DNA of 64,000 bases from Paragordius varius (GCA_964247055.1 OZ176050.1:9982001-10046000), one strand, 5' to 3'. Positions 25,401 through 35,547 are shown, numbered from the stretch's first letter. The notes: generated by a model not told the origin, from the letters alone. Numbers and translations are program-made.

Positions 25401-28400
25401 TATCTCTCATAAATTACAACAAATAAGTTAATGAAAGCCCCAAAACTTTGATGTTGTAACAAAAAGTAATGATAGGAAATTACTTTGAAACAAATAAAGG
25501 CAAAGTTATAGTTTTACGGCAATAATAAAACAATTAAACATACTTAAACTTACTTAGTCTTAAAAACGTTTTGTTGTAAATTAAAGCTCTAAGAACCACA
25601 TCATTTTATCATAAATCAAATTTTTTTATGATACATATAGAATAAAGGACGAATAATTCAACAAATTAGTTTGTACTATAACGAGCACAATTATAGGCCA
25701 TATCTGTATTTTAAATTTAAATGGCTAAAAAAGTATTTTTGTCAGCAGTCATGCATTAGATTTTTCATTTTACAGTATGAGTAATTGTATATTGTTAGAA
25801 TATTAATTATTGCCAAATAGCATATGCAGCAAAGAGAATTATTATTGGCTAATAATAATAAAAAGTGAAAAACTAAAGGCCAATAATACTGCCCTTTGTT
25901 TCATATGCTATTTGGCAATAATTAATAATTTTCTAGCAATGTATACTGACTCATACTTTATTAATTACATATTAAATATATAACACTGCATATTTTTCCC
26001 ACAATTTTCAAAAATGTAACTAAAAATCTCACATATGGCTGGCAACTTACTGACATGTAAATTAGCTATTTAAAATACTATTCATATGGCATATAACAGT
26101 ACTCTTTGTATAACTTACATTCTAATAGCACCGTTAGATGTGCCGATGGCAATCAAATTTTGGACAGGATCATAGGCTAAGCAGGTAGCGCCGTGTGGGA
26201 ATCCTTGTTTAATGGTCTATAAAAGAAATATAAATATCAGTATATGTTTCAAATAAACGGATAAAAATTTTTATTAATACAATATATTAAACTATATAAA
26301 TTGTTCAGCTTATTCACATGGCCAAATTTAAGTTTGTTTATGGCCCTATATTAATCCATTACCTTTTGGGGTTAGTTTTATATCAGTGAGCGATTTCAAA
26401 TTTGAATATCTTAAAAAGTATTTAAGCTATTAAGCCGAATTTAAAATTATGCTATTTAGGCGCATTATATAAAATTTTTTTTTAAAAAAATGTAAGATTG
26501 CAACTTTTCCGCCATTTTTTTTTATATTTTTTTTATGTAGCTAATGCAACAGGCAAATAGATGTATATTATGGTCAGATGTCTTTAAAAAACTTTCAGGC
26601 CCAGCAAAAACTTGATATATTTTGATTTTAATATCAGGTGTTCGTTTTAATCGTATTTTGAAGCTGTTCCAATTTTAGACTAACTGTAAAAAATATAAGC
26701 TTACAACATGAGAATATTTGATAATTATAACTAAAATAAATCTCAATACACTAGTTTATTAAATTGAGCTCTGGGATATAAAACTACCCCAAAATGTAAC
26801 CTAGGACAAAAAAGTAAATAAGGAACTATTAACTTTCTTCTACATTAAATAGTTTAACAAAATTTCCTTTAAAAACCCGTTGATTTTTCGAGGAAAATGC
26901 CTACGTTTAAAATGTAATAGAAAGAGCTAATATTATGTATGTATTTAAAATTTTGTATTTGAAATCGTTAACTGTATATAAATAATAGGTTTTCTTTCGT
27001 TTTTATAATAATTTACCAATAAAAAGTGAACAGCATTGTAATCGTGGCTATTTTAATCACAAAAACCAAATAATATGTTTAAAAAAACCAAATCTAAATA
27101 AAATTTAAAACTCTAGTTACTTATTTAAGTGAAACTATTTGCCATTTTTTTACAAAATAGATAAATACCAACGGCTATATTATATATATATATATATCTC
27201 GACGATATAAGCCAAAAATATTGATACATTACTAATACGATAATAATGATTGATTAATGTGTTTAAATATTTTATTAGATGTCTTGGAGTATAACCAGGT
27301 AATAAAATTATCCTAAAATGAAAGCTCCTCAGTTAATACTATTAGATAGATTCTTGAAATCGTATCAGCACTTTTAATTCAACCTATATGTAAATTCAGC
27401 AATAATTGATATTAAAACATGAATTTTCAATCCCTACTAGTATTTATCGAAGGTGAAAATAAATTAAATTACATATTTAAGCTCAAGAATGAATCTGATT
27501 TTTGTATGTATAAGAGGCCATTATTAACTAATAAATAAAGAGAATAATTTTTTTCCTATTGCATTCAAGGGTAGGGACTTTCCCAGCGCTCACATTTATG
27601 AGGTGAAAAAATGGTATATAAGACAGGATAGAAACTCTGGCACACTTGTACACACATAGTTTATGAGCCTAACGCTTCTCTGAAAACAATTTATTATTAT
27701 AATTGTTCCTTTAGCCCTTATCGTTTTCATTGATAAACCTCACATAATATTATTGTAAATGACTAAATATTTCACACTCAAATAGTGTTTGTTACTCATT
27801 ACTATTCATATATTCAGTATCACTTCCCTAATTCTAATATCACTCTTAGATCAAATTGATGATGTATTATGCATGCATGTATACACTATATGCAAATCTA
27901 AATGGGTGTCATATAAGAAAACTTGGCAGAATACATATAGCACTTATTTATAAAGTGAAAAAAAACTTATAAAAATAGAATATTAAACTTTTTGAAGAAA
28001 AATGACAAAATCACCAAATCAAATTAAATTTGCTTTTTTATTTAAGATAACATAAGAGACACGCCGATTTTCAAGAGAATATTAATAACCAATACTATAC
28101 GGATTATTTTAATTATCATAGAAATTTGTAAAAAAGTAAAAGTTAACAAATATTTCCCTTCTCGTCAAAATAAAAAGATAGGCATTTAAAACAACTTTAA
28201 AAAAACTTAAACAATATTCAAGGTTATCCTTGACAATTTTAAAATGACATTTCGTATAAAATGTGATGAGAAATGTTTTCTTGAAATAGTATTTTAAATC
28301 AAAGATATAAAAATTTCTCATTCAAAAGCACTGGCTTAACGTTTGCAAAAGAGCATACAAGTATGAAATTTACAATGCTATTCAAAAAACTCTTTTAAAA

Positions 28401-31180
28401 CATCGGTTATTAAAAAACGACATATCCTAATTGGTTCCTTAAAAACGTAAGTTAACATTCAGATCTGTCAAGTGTTTAACTTGTTTACAATTAATGATAT
28501 ATGAATTTTCAGATCGTAGACTAGTTTGAAACTTAACTGTTGCGGGTTAGCATTTCGTGAGATTTCAAAAGGGAGTTTAATAGTAGAATTAAGTAGGTAT
28601 TACAAAACAAAGGTATGATGGATGATAAATTAACATTAAGATATATATATGGTTTAATCGCATCCAGGCATTTCAATATAAAATTTAAAGGTTTTTAAAT
28701 TGAATTTTTAAAAGGGTCAGAGATCAGTTATGATATACTAAAATAAGTCTGAACATATCATTAACAAATTGATCTGTAACTTAACCCTTAAACATTTCAT
28801 AATTATTATCTTCGCGTCAAATGTTTTAAAGGCTAAACAAAAATTTAATTTTATGCTCAAACTAATTTAAAATTTTTGTAAACCGCTTATTTAAAAGCCA
28901 TATTAGCTTTAAATAAATCTTAAATTACCAAAAATATGTAACATTGTTATAATCCTCATTTCCGAATAAGGACTAACCACATATTTTTATATTTATGACG
29001 AAAAAAAGTATAACAATTTATTTTAAAAATCAGAGAAAAGTCAAAAATCTGTCGCCACATATTTATAGAGATACACATCAAGTTTATATTTATACATAAA
29101 AATATCAATAAAAAGTTAGCAATATAAATATAGGTATATAGCTAACTAACTAAACTATTTATATACATATATGGAGAGTTTTCAAAAAAATAATTTGTAA
29201 AAATATAGAAGTATAGAGAATATGAAAATGTACATATTTTATTGATTTTTGGGAATTTCTTTTGCTACTTACACACACATACACACATATAAACACTTTT
29301 TAGCTTTTGGAAAATTATTAATACATGCTGGTAAAAAAAGTATATAAATATCTTAATATGGAAAAACAAAATATATACATATACATATATTAACAGGCAG
29401 TCAGTCCTTTATATAGTTTTTTAAAAATATGCGTTAAAAAACAGTATCATTCTTATTAATATAATGTGATAGCTATTATTATACCCAACAAAAAAAATTT
29501 TATCGATAATATATTGTATTGTTTTTTGGCGTTCTACCTTTTGTTACCTGTAAACAACTCCATCGCAGTGGAGTGCAATGCATTATTTGTTTCTAGTTAT
29601 ATTAATAAGGCTGCTGCTCTTTTTAGACAAAATTATAGAGGGTGCAAAATATTAGGCATTAAATATGAAACAATATAAATATGAAATTAAATAAAATTAT
29701 TGAAAAGAAAAATGCAAAAGACACTCAGAAAGCGTTTAAAAAGACGGATCATATATTTTACAACTTTGATGATTTTTTTAAATCAAAAGTTACTTTCGAA
29801 TCTCGTTTTGACAAAATATTAACAATTTAAATAAATTTCGACATAAACTCAGAGGCGTAGCTAGAGGTGGGAAAGAAGGCCTGATGCACCGAGCGCCATA
29901 TAAGGGGCGCCGGATTTTCAAAATTTTTATTTTATTCCAAAAAATAGGTATTATAAAGCTATTATTTTAAATAATACATAAAAAATCATCCATTTATGAG
30001 TGGTCATGACCACGGTTTGAATTTGATTATTTTTTAAAGGGGTCGCGTAAAGGGGGAGGGGCGCAAGAAATACAAGCTACGCCTCCGCTAAACTGATTTT
30101 GAAATAACAGTTTTTTGGGTATGCCCATATAAAACAATCTATTGATTATATCTAAAATCCACAATAAAATAAAACTAAAAAATCTCTGCAATACCCAAAT
30201 ATATAATGTTTCAATTTATATTATAAATTAAAATTCCTAATAACATCTCAAGACATCTAAAAATAGGCACCAATCAATACATGTTGGCATTTTTGGTCAC
30301 AGAAATTTTTAATCGAATATAAAACCAAAAAGGATTTCACATTTTTACTTTCACTAAAGTCTAAAATATAGATACTTTCGAAAAAATTAAAACAAACGCC
30401 TAACTTTTAAATTAATATCATTATCACCAAAAAGTTTAAAATATTGTTTACAATTTAACATTTTATTTGAAAAAATTATTGAAGTGCCTAAAAGTCCATA
30501 GAGAATGCATATTTTCCAAGCCCAATATCGGTATTAAAAACTGACCCAGAAAGAGTATCATGGGTTAAATTAGTATATAGCATCCAATTTTAACTTATTT
30601 TTTTAAATTTAATTCAAAAACAGCGTCCTCTGTATAAGAAAACAGTTTTGAGATTCCATAAATTAAAACTCAAATTTTAAACTTGATAGTTAATAAATTA
30701 TCTATTTTAAATAGATTTTTTATTTTAAATGGGTATAAATAATCTATTTGAAAAGTTATTTGTTTTTAAGTATAACTCAAATTATAATTTATTTAAAAAT
30801 GTTAGTCAGGTTTAATCATATTTGTTTTGCAAAAAATCGCATAAATCTGCCCGATGCATTTTAATGTATTGGTATTAATTTTTATATATTATATAGTCAA
30901 AGTATCCCAAATTATTAATTTTCAAAACAACATAAAATTTATGTAGGTGAAAATAAAAAAAACATAATTTTAAACTAATAATAATGCTAAACTTATAATA
31001 AAATGTCAAATGTAAATGTTATGTCATGATGTCTGATTAAAATAAATAAATACTTACGTAAGAAAAATGAAAATTTTCTTTTTTAAGGACTTCTTCTTCG
31101 AATTCAGCAACATGACGGTTGGGTTGTGTAAGTGATGATTTAAAATTTTCTAAAACTCCTTTGAAAGTAAATTTTTTCAT
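1010..31180 (-). CDS. STXBP5: Tomosyn (syntaxin-binding protein 5), 34 coding exons
   Basis: Tomosyn is a cytosolic regulator of secretion. Its N-terminal WD40 repeats form two beta-propellers of the Lgl family, and its C-terminal R-SNARE motif competes with synaptobrevin for syntaxin/SNAP25, which restrains vesicle fusion. I read 34 exons by hand. All donors are GT, all acceptors AG, every phase joins, and the total is 4380 nt (1459 residues plus stop). Family landmarks appear in order: KQGFPHGATCLAYDPVQN, DDTLHVWNLKQNPPTI, LPFQSKWLFVGTQKGNIHI, DGTLKFWDASA, METPEPPKTSFFATLF, DREEL and KYKDKKWYQF at the C-terminus. The start ATG (31178-31180) is preceded two codons earlier by an in-frame TAA. 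Human tomosyn is about 1150 residues; the extra length lies in Asn/Ser/Thr/Pro-rich linkers. Introns 1-3 are large (4.8, 4.9 and 2.7 kb). No separate promoter was recognised. Lgl lacks the SNARE tail, so tomosyn is the clear call. Confidence 0.95.
1942..2169. mobile_element. Fold-back MITE, family 1 copy 1 (Tc1/mariner-type)
   Basis: Nearly perfect palindrome in tomosyn intron 31. The ends are CAGTCATGTATCC and its complement, flanked on both sides by TA (1940-1941 and 2170-2171), the Tc1/mariner target duplication. The arms are about 100 bp with a small central loop. There is no coding capacity. Confidence 0.85.
3537..3750. mobile_element. Fold-back MITE, family 1 copy 2
   Basis: Second copy in tomosyn intron 28 with the same CAGTCATGTATxC ends and flanking TA (3535-3536 and 3751-3752). 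The internal arms (AAATGGGTAxAAATATTTG) match copy 1, with small deletions in the left arm. A lone end of the same type starts near 55766. Confidence 0.83.
5800..7060 (+). pseudogene. Possible decayed transposase remnant in tomosyn intron 24
   Basis: Intron 24 contains patches of higher complexity that read like broken coding sequence on the plus strand. One is an open segment at about 6490-6620 (EIEILFGILWIAHLSRQRLK). Another is at about 6885-7014 (AHSKAIQPLLKHGSERCMG). No complete frame survives and I cannot assign a family. It could be an old DNA transposon or chance. Confidence 0.25.
7226..13427 (-). CDS. STXBP5: Tomosyn exons 16-24: linker and hypervariable region
   Basis: Exons: 13078-13427, 12740-12820, 12141-12433, 11902-11990, 11715-11830, 10196-10226, 9887-9991, 7874-8320, 7226-7333. 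Exon 16 inserts about 75 Asn/Ser/Thr-rich residues before the blade ITLVEFDMASSILAVAIGKK. Exon 18 carries KQSPGFQADFVI and ISIKFQPSYGM, and exon 19 IGTTCGIFVIDYINMQPL, as in vertebrate tomosyn. Exons 20-23 match the region that is hypervariable and alternatively spliced in vertebrates. Exon 23 (149 codons) is low-complexity Thr/Asn/Gly. Exon 24 returns to conserved sequence with NNLPHLWIG. Exon 21 is a 31-nt microexon, supported by phase and splice sites only, so it is the least certain. A separate ORF lies inside intron 20. Confidence 0.85.
8647..9785 (+). mobile_element. Decayed mariner transposon
   Basis: Full-length but dead mariner in tomosyn intron 22. The inverted ends CCAGGTGTATT are flanked by TA on both sides (8645-8646, 9786-9787); CCAGGTGTA is the end type of mauritiana-group mariners. 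The plus strand preserves transposase patches. One is around 9320-9345 (WDQRGIVYYKFLKS). Another is near 9450-9500 (PHDNASSRSAKPMKDTIKSL, the HDNA catalytic block). A third is at about 9615-9710 (DEWFVAKVKFF, then INILPERGAKCVEADIQY). They lie in different frames with several stops, so it cannot encode an enzyme. It lies antisense to its host gene. Confidence 0.9.
10560..10565 (-). terminator. Polyadenylation signal after the nested ORF
   Basis: AATAAA on the minus strand, 57 nt past the stop codon of the single-exon ORF at 10622-11605. Its position supports an independent transcript, or an alternative 3' end of tomosyn. Confidence 0.4.
10622..11605 (-). CDS. Nested single-exon ORF inside tomosyn intron 20, unknown function
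   Basis: A 327-residue open frame lies wholly within the intron between tomosyn exons 20 (11715-11830) and 21 (10196-10226), on the same strand. It is not part of tomosyn: exon 20 joins exon 21 in phase 0 without it, and it ends in its own stop. ATG at 11603-11605 is the first in frame after a stop. The N-terminus (MLLNIKLVPLLSLTCNTSCF) resembles a signal peptide and is followed by a Thr run, so a secreted product is possible. The body is rich in Lys/Arg/Ser/Asn. The tail is rich in His and Cys (FCSSCISHAIGYNKMHC, then HTHHFHHG), which might bind metal. I recognise no domain. Alternative: an alternative 3'-terminal tomosyn exon, but no good acceptor in the right phase is visible. Confidence 0.55.
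   Translation of the reverse strand: MLLNIKLVPLLSLTCNTSCFVRFITTTTATTTIAQEKSNFKDINSEKVSSARSYEKNKPRRFSLFPANIKSQFSNKKIIPESFIPLSPVSESLSPLNDKRYSHPFNNYMQPSQGVWKKLSTLGQHLYNVRIDRPLGEKGDVLVSNKRRVTLSPWLNFGGNGYLLRPNTEISRNPYDSQDNNDNEKDFVAKKAPSIIRQGRGSSAKKSKKIRYVMYIPNKLLPYHDIFPSRFKFVNMQRDGNTKFLVDHLSFHHASNSHSNTNNNINQKPYRRIVEVIDDKNNQLFNPFCSSCISHAIGYNKMHCKMHTHHFHHGYKSKIVQLFLPDS
13866..31180 (-). CDS. STXBP5: Tomosyn exons 1-15: first beta-propeller
   Basis: Exons (high to low coordinate): 31058-31180, 26119-26216, 21109-21190, 18297-18397, 17355-17489, 16889-16952, 16683-16763, 16102-16240, 15943-16012, 15544-15686, 15103-15175, 14542-14692, 14332-14399, 14057-14097, 13866-13979. They encode the N-terminal WD40 blades, closely parallel to the vertebrate protein. 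Examples are HPGAVVHISDNP, LLLGFETGSMVLWDL, SVSWHYDGKSF, MQGKSTTVLEMEHHIIDFF, FTNDLVLIDL, ENPFALDLHENPIT and ALYSVG-like LYSVGMKQKKIGYSEK. This is the best conserved part of the gene. Exon boundaries are set by protein homology plus splice sites, and each phase was checked against the next. Confidence 0.93.
16383..16434. repeat. (AT)n microsatellite
   Basis: Uninterrupted AT dinucleotide run of about 52 bp in tomosyn intron 7. Confidence 0.95.
17742..17911. mobile_element. Fold-back MITE, family 2 copy 1
   Basis: Palindromic element in tomosyn intron 4. The ends CAGTAGCGTATGGCATAAAA pair with their complement, and TA flanks both sides (17740-17741, 17912-17913). It has the Tc1/mariner MITE layout and no ORF. 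Confidence 0.85.
19127..19244. mobile_element. MITE, family 2, divergent copy
   Basis: The left end CAGTAAAGAACGGTAAC and right end ATACGCTACTG (complement CAGTAGCGTAT) are flanked by TA. The right end matches family 2 well and the left end only loosely, so this is a diverged or chimeric copy. Confidence 0.6.
19650..19818. mobile_element. Fold-back MITE, family 2 copy 2
   Basis: Same ends (CAGTAGCGTATGGCATAAAA) and same interior as the copy at 17742, including ACAAGGGGxTATTATGG and ATACAACTAGGCT. TA flanks both sides. The right arm is more mutated. Confidence 0.82.
20875..20993. mobile_element. Short MITE related to family 2
   Basis: About 120 bp with ends CGGTAACGTATGATGC and GTCATACTG between TA dinucleotides. 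An AACGTTATTAATGTTGTTGC-like arm pairs loosely with the left half. Related to family 2 by its ends only. Confidence 0.5.
21640..23110. repeat. Long imperfect fold-back element
   Basis: The outer arms carry AAATTTTGGGCTTAAGAGCG near 21660 and its complement near 23080. Further inside, TATATCATTCGAAAGAG near 21920 pairs with its complement near 22610. The arms are hundreds of bases long and diverged. GGTAAGTACCACTG near 22890 resembles a hAT end. Probably a decayed DNA transposon; the ends are approximate. Confidence 0.55.
23837..24235. mobile_element. Element with inverted arrays of a 21-bp tandem repeat, copy 1
   Basis: The termini TATACCATTTGCAGTTCAA and TTGAACTGTAAATGGTATA are inverted. 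Just inside each end lies an array of about five copies of the 21-mer GGGTGAATTTGAATTGTTCAA, in opposite orientation left (23851-23952) and right (24122-24222). An AT-rich centre of about 170 bp separates them. The layout resembles the subterminal repeats that transposases bind. The open frames across the arrays are an artefact of 21 being a multiple of three. Confidence 0.8.
25773..25958. mobile_element. Hairpin MITE, family 3
   Basis: Palindrome with arms of about 60 bp (ATTGCCAAATAGCATATG and complement) and ends CAGTATGAGT / ACTCATACTT beside TA. The loop is AT-rich. Tc1/mariner-like layout, no ORF. Confidence 0.75.
26362..26800 (+). mobile_element. GGGGTA-type MITE, copy A
   Basis: About 440 bp with inverted ends: CTTTTGGGGTTAGTTTTATA on the left, and TATAAAACTACCCCAAAATG on the right. 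Shared interior blocks CTAATGCAACAGGCAAATA and TTGATTTTAATATCAG recur in four other copies in this window. No ORF; non-autonomous DNA element. Confidence 0.72.
29850..30087. mobile_element. hAT-like MITE
   Basis: Ends CAGAGGCGTAGCTAG and CTACGCCTCCG, the classic CAGxGGCGTAGC end of non-autonomous hAT elements. The flanks CATAAACT and GCTAAACT agree at six of eight bases, fitting an old 8-bp target duplication. It is distinctly GC-richer than its surroundings. Confidence 0.8.
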
Positions 31181-31969
31181 AACAACTTAAATTGAATTTA
31201 ATAAACATATGCTTAAAGCATTAAATGAAAAACATGCTTTGGTATATTATTTTTTAAAATTTTTGAGATATTAGCAAGCGACTTATTGCAATAAATCATG
31301 ATACTGAGCACTTTAAATTTGAATATCCACTTGATCCTATATATTAAATCAAAAATTACTTCAAAGCAAAATTGATAAGTTAGATGTTAATGTCTAAAAT
31401 ATATTATTACAACTGAATAACAAGATTTTAAAATTTTATTCAGAATACATTTGTTTGATAAATGCGTCCAAAAGCTTTATGAATATTATCAAATGACGAA
31501 TAGATGTTTAACATATCCAATAAAATATCGGGTAGATAACTACCCGAAAAGATTATAAAGAATTAATATTGTTTCAATCATGATTCATAACCATTAAAAA
31601 CGCTCCAAAAAATAATTTGCATATTAAATTTAAAAAGCAGGCATGCATTTTCAAAAAATATATTTGACGCTATATCTAGCATTTAGCAAAAAAGTGCCCA
31701 TTTTCGGCTCACATACACTGACTTGAGTAATATATATATTGAGAAAAATGTATCAGGATTATCTAATGCTTTTGGTTTTGGACTAGACGAGTTAAGATAG
31801 TTAATTGTACATTTGTGGTAAGTTCCGCATATCAAAAAATGGCAATATTTGCGCACAATTTTTAAAATAATTATTGGTGAAAGGTAGATGCTTTATTCCA
31901 AAAATATCTAATATATCATAATAACCTATATTTAAAAAAAAGGCAATATTTTTTAAAAACTTAAAATTT

Positions 31970-32620
31970 TTGAGGTGGGTCTCAAAATTCCCATTTTTTG
32001 CTCTTAAATAGACTAGTCCTCTAAAATATATCGCAAAAAGCTGGAATATGCGAAAAATACTAAATATATGCTATTTGGCATCAACTAGAAATATTTTTTT
32101 AAAATGCATACTTTTTTCAAAAAAATAATTTTTAGCGAAATTTTGTTGGACCTATTTCATTTTGCGTCATGAATGGTTTAAAGCTTTAAGATATCATAAA
32201 AACACTTTATATATAATTCGAATACTGAACATCTTATCACCTCAGAAATTTAATTAAATTATTAGTTTCTCTTCAAAATTATGTTATATAGATAGTATTT
32301 TTTTACAAAAATTTAAATTTTTAAATAAACCTTTAATAAAAATTCTGCAGTGAGAGAAATGTTCAGCATCATTAAATTATATAAAAGTGTTTTGAATATA
32401 TCGTAAAATGTATTTAAACCGTTTCCGTCATGACTCAAAAATATGAAGTACGCAATAATTTTGATAAAATAAATTTTTAAAAAAAGTATGCATTATTAAA
32501 TAAGTTTATAATTAAATTTAGCATATATTTTAAATTTCTGTTGATTCCGGCATTTTCGCGTTATTTTAAGAGAAATTTTAGAGGAGCAAATAAATTGGGA
32601 CTTTTGCAGCCCAAATCTAA
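31970..32620. repeat. Imperfect fold-back element
   Basis: Arm 31970-32255 pairs with 32343-32620. For example, GCATACTTTTTTCAAAAAAA at 32105 matches the complement of AAAAAAAGTATGCATT near 32480, and both arms carry GTCATGA, GGTTTAAA and GAACAT in the same order. The loop is about 90 bp. Sequence similar to its right flank recurs near 33647-33780, beyond the LINE. Confidence 0.6.
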
Positions 32621-32699
32621 AATAATTTTTTGAACATATTATAATGCTATTTATATGCAGAATATACTATATTTTAGTTTATTTTTTGCAACGAAGCCT

Positions 32700-33630
32700 C
32701 TAGCTTTCATCAAAAAGATTTTATTACAAAAATATTGTCAAATTTTCCCATTTTCTGGAAAGGAGCATTTATTATTATTATTATTATTATAGCAAAGATC
32801 GTTGTCGATTTATTGCTTGTTCGAAGGTATATTTTCTGAAGTTTATTCGATTGTAAGCGAGTGCTATTAGCTGTTGTAAAGGATTGGTTTCTATGTTGGG
32901 TTTTCGATCCAGCGCATCTTGCAGCGTCCACCTTTCCTGGATCCTTCGACCTTGCCTGTCATTAGTTGGAATTCCAAGTCATTGCTCTGGTAATATGACC
33001 AAAGTATGATAATTTCATTTTGAGGCACATGCCGATCAGGTATATCTCGGGATTTATTTTGTCAAGAATTACGGTGTTCTTTATTTTGTCTTTCCAGTGA
33101 TTTGTAGCATCTTCCGCCAGCACCACATTTCGAAGGCGTTAATGTATTTTTCGTCTTTTTATTGTCCAACTTTCTGACGCGTATAGCATGCTAGGGAATA
33201 TTAGAGATTTAACAAATTGGATTTTTGTTTTGAGTTTGATGTCGTGTGACGACCATAGTTTATTATATTTTATCAATTTTGATTTAGCGATTCCTATTAT
33301 TCTTTTGATGTCGGGGGAGCTGTTGTAAGTCATATTTATAAGACTGCCTAAATAAGTGTATTGGGAGACTACTTCGATTTTTCCGTTGGCAAAGGATAAA
33401 TTGTTGTAATGATTCTGAGCGTTTGTATTCATAATTTTAGTTTTTTTGTAGTTGATCGTCGGACCGAATTTTTGAGATTCAGTTAAAAATTCTGTTGTTT
33501 TTAGGTTGTCTCTTGAATTCGACGTCAGCATATGAAGTGATGATATAAAATTGCCGGCGATGCTTATGCCATTAGCTTTATCTATATTTCTTAATACACT
33601 TTCTATGTAACACAGTTTAAATAATTAAAT
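32700..33630 (-). mobile_element. LINE remnant (reverse transcriptase 3' part)
   Basis: The minus strand encodes the C-terminal part of a non-LTR retrotransposon reverse transcriptase. Landmarks are INYKKTKIMNTN, YTYLGSLIN, IGIAKSKL and SLIFPSMLYASESWTI in an open frame at 33139-33531. A related tail follows in a shifted frame (KMKLSYFGHITRAMTWNSN, about 33000). Upstream (to about 33620) is NIDKANGISIAGNF, but the YADD catalytic box is missing through a deletion/frameshift, and the endonuclease part is absent. 5'-truncated and dead. The clade is possibly RTE/CR1-like; I cannot decide by eye. Confidence 0.85.
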
Positions 33631-34265
33631 TACTCCTAAGAACCAAAAGCACCATAATATTCCGATACATTTACTAATCAGAATATGTATATTTAGTTTA
33701 TTTTTTGTAAACACTATTAGAAAGCATTTTATTGTGAAAATATCAAATTTACACAGGAAAATTAAATTTTTGCAATATCGAAAATTATTTTATATTAGAT
33801 TCATAAATATCTCGTTAATAACAGAGTGCACATCGTAGACCGCAAAAAATAATCTGATTTATATATATTTTAATGTATCAAGATTCTTATGGCGCTTTTG
33901 ATTTAGTTTACGAGCGATGTAAGCAAATTATCTACACTTTTGTGGTAATAGCTCTATATCGAAAATCGCATAATTAGCCCATGTTTTGTTGAATAAATTT
34001 TTTAGCGTAAACTAAATGCCTAATTTCAAAATATATCCCTAATATATATACTACATAAAAGCAAAACAATATTTATATTTTAAATTTTTAGGTGGTGGCA
34101 CCGAAACCAAATTTTTTACCTTTGAAATGGGCTACTTCTCTAAACACTTCATGACCCTTATTTTTTCTCCGCGACGACATATTGAAGGAATTTTATATCT
34201 CTCATTTTTTACTATTCTTTTTTAGTTATTTTAGTTTCAAATTTAATTATCAAACATTGTTCTCA

Positions 34266-34640
34266 TGTGTGGATAAAAAACTTATTTTTTACATATTTGT
34301 GACTTCCAGAGTCTAAAATAGGTTCAGCTACAAAACAAGATTGAAACAAACAGCTGATATTAAAATCAAAATATATTGTTAGCTAGTTAAATGTAGCTTG
34401 AAAACTTTTTATTATTATTAATACACAGTGGTTGTTACATTAGCAAAAAGATTATTGGGAAAAATGCCCACAAAAAGTTTAAGATGAGGATTTTTTTACA
34501 ATTTTACATTTTTAAAAAAGATTTTGTATAATTCGTCTAAAAAACTGAGATCCTAAGATAAAAAATCACTCCAAAAGGTGGAGTGTTAGAAGTTATTTTT
34601 TTGAAAATATTGTTTTGCTTTTTATATGTATTTAAAATAG
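34266..34640 (-). mobile_element. GGGGTA-type MITE, copy E (reversed)
   Basis: Reverse-complement copy sharing ACAGCTGATATTAAAATCAA and GAGTCTAAAATAG with copies A, B and D. Part of the interior is deleted or replaced and the ends are blurred. Confidence 0.5.
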
Positions 34641-34767
34641 TTTAGTGATATTTTCTGGGATAAAGCCTTTAGCCCTTACCACAAAATTTTTTTATTGTAA
34701 AAATGTGGGCAAGCTTTGTCATTTTCTAATATGGAGCACTTATCACAAAAGTACATGTAGTTTTCAA

Positions 34768-35547
34768 AAAACCTAGATTCAAATTGATCTAAATTACCCA
34801 GATATATTTAAGTTAATATTTTTACAAAAATTACAGAGGAAACGGTCATTTATGCTTCTATATATAAGTCATATAAATAAGTCAAAATATATAAATAAAC
34901 TTTCGTTCTGAAAAAAGTTCCATGTCCAATTATTTCGACGCCATTTTTTTTTCACAATATTTGCCAAAACTCATATTTAACACTTCGATACAACACATTT
35001 ATTTTAGTCCTTTGATTCAAATTGGGGTAGTTAAATACCCCAGGCCTGTTTAAAATTGAATTCTTAAAAAAATTGGAAAGAATCGAAACCATAACAAAAT
35101 TCTGCACTTATATAACATTAATAAACGGAAATTAATAAAATAAATTATTAAAAAATACTTGATATTACTTATTTTAAGGTAAAACCGAAAGATAAAAATG
35201 TAGTCTTCAATGGTAAAATTGAAAAATAATACAAAAAGAACCGCTCTTTCTATCTATCAATGTTAAATGTAATTTAAATATAACCTAAGCTTTAAATTTA
35301 CGCTTAAAATTAAATGAAGACGATATTTTGCTAAAATTTTGCAAATTAAAAATGGCGTCGAAGTAGTTTGACATAGAACTTTTTATCAAAACAAAATTTT
35401 ATCTAGATATTTTGGCATTATATACTTTTGTCTAGTTAGAAGCATAAATTGGGACCGTTTCCTTCAGTATTTTTTTGAAAATCTTCTTTCAAATTTAGTC
35501 TGGGGTATTTAGATACCCCAATTTGAATCGATATGTTAATTTTAAAG
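34768..35547. mobile_element. GGGGTATTTA-type MITE with adjacent partial copy
   Basis: A complete element spans about 35013-35547. Its ends GATTCAAATTGGGGTA and TACCCCAATTTGAATC are inverted, with TAAATACCCCAGG just inside. The interior block AAAATGGCGTCGAAGTAGTT recurs at 55150-55190 in the other orientation. A partial copy (34768-34990) with TTATTTCGACGCCATTTTT lies just upstream, head to head. Confidence 0.65.

Larger units (their letters stand above)
21191..26118 (-). other. Tomosyn intron 2 (4.9 kb)
   Basis: The largest tomosyn intron. It contains a long fold-back (about 21640-23110), the inverted tandem-repeat element (23837-24235) and a hairpin MITE (25773-25958). The segments between them are AT-rich with no gene seen. 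Confidence 0.7.
26217..31057 (-). other. Tomosyn intron 1 (4.8 kb)
   Basis: The first intron holds a GGGGTA-type MITE (26362-26800) and a hAT-like MITE (29850-30087). The remainder is AT-rich without visible exons, tRNA or other RNA genes. First introns often hold enhancers, but nothing here lets me point to one. Confidence 0.7.
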
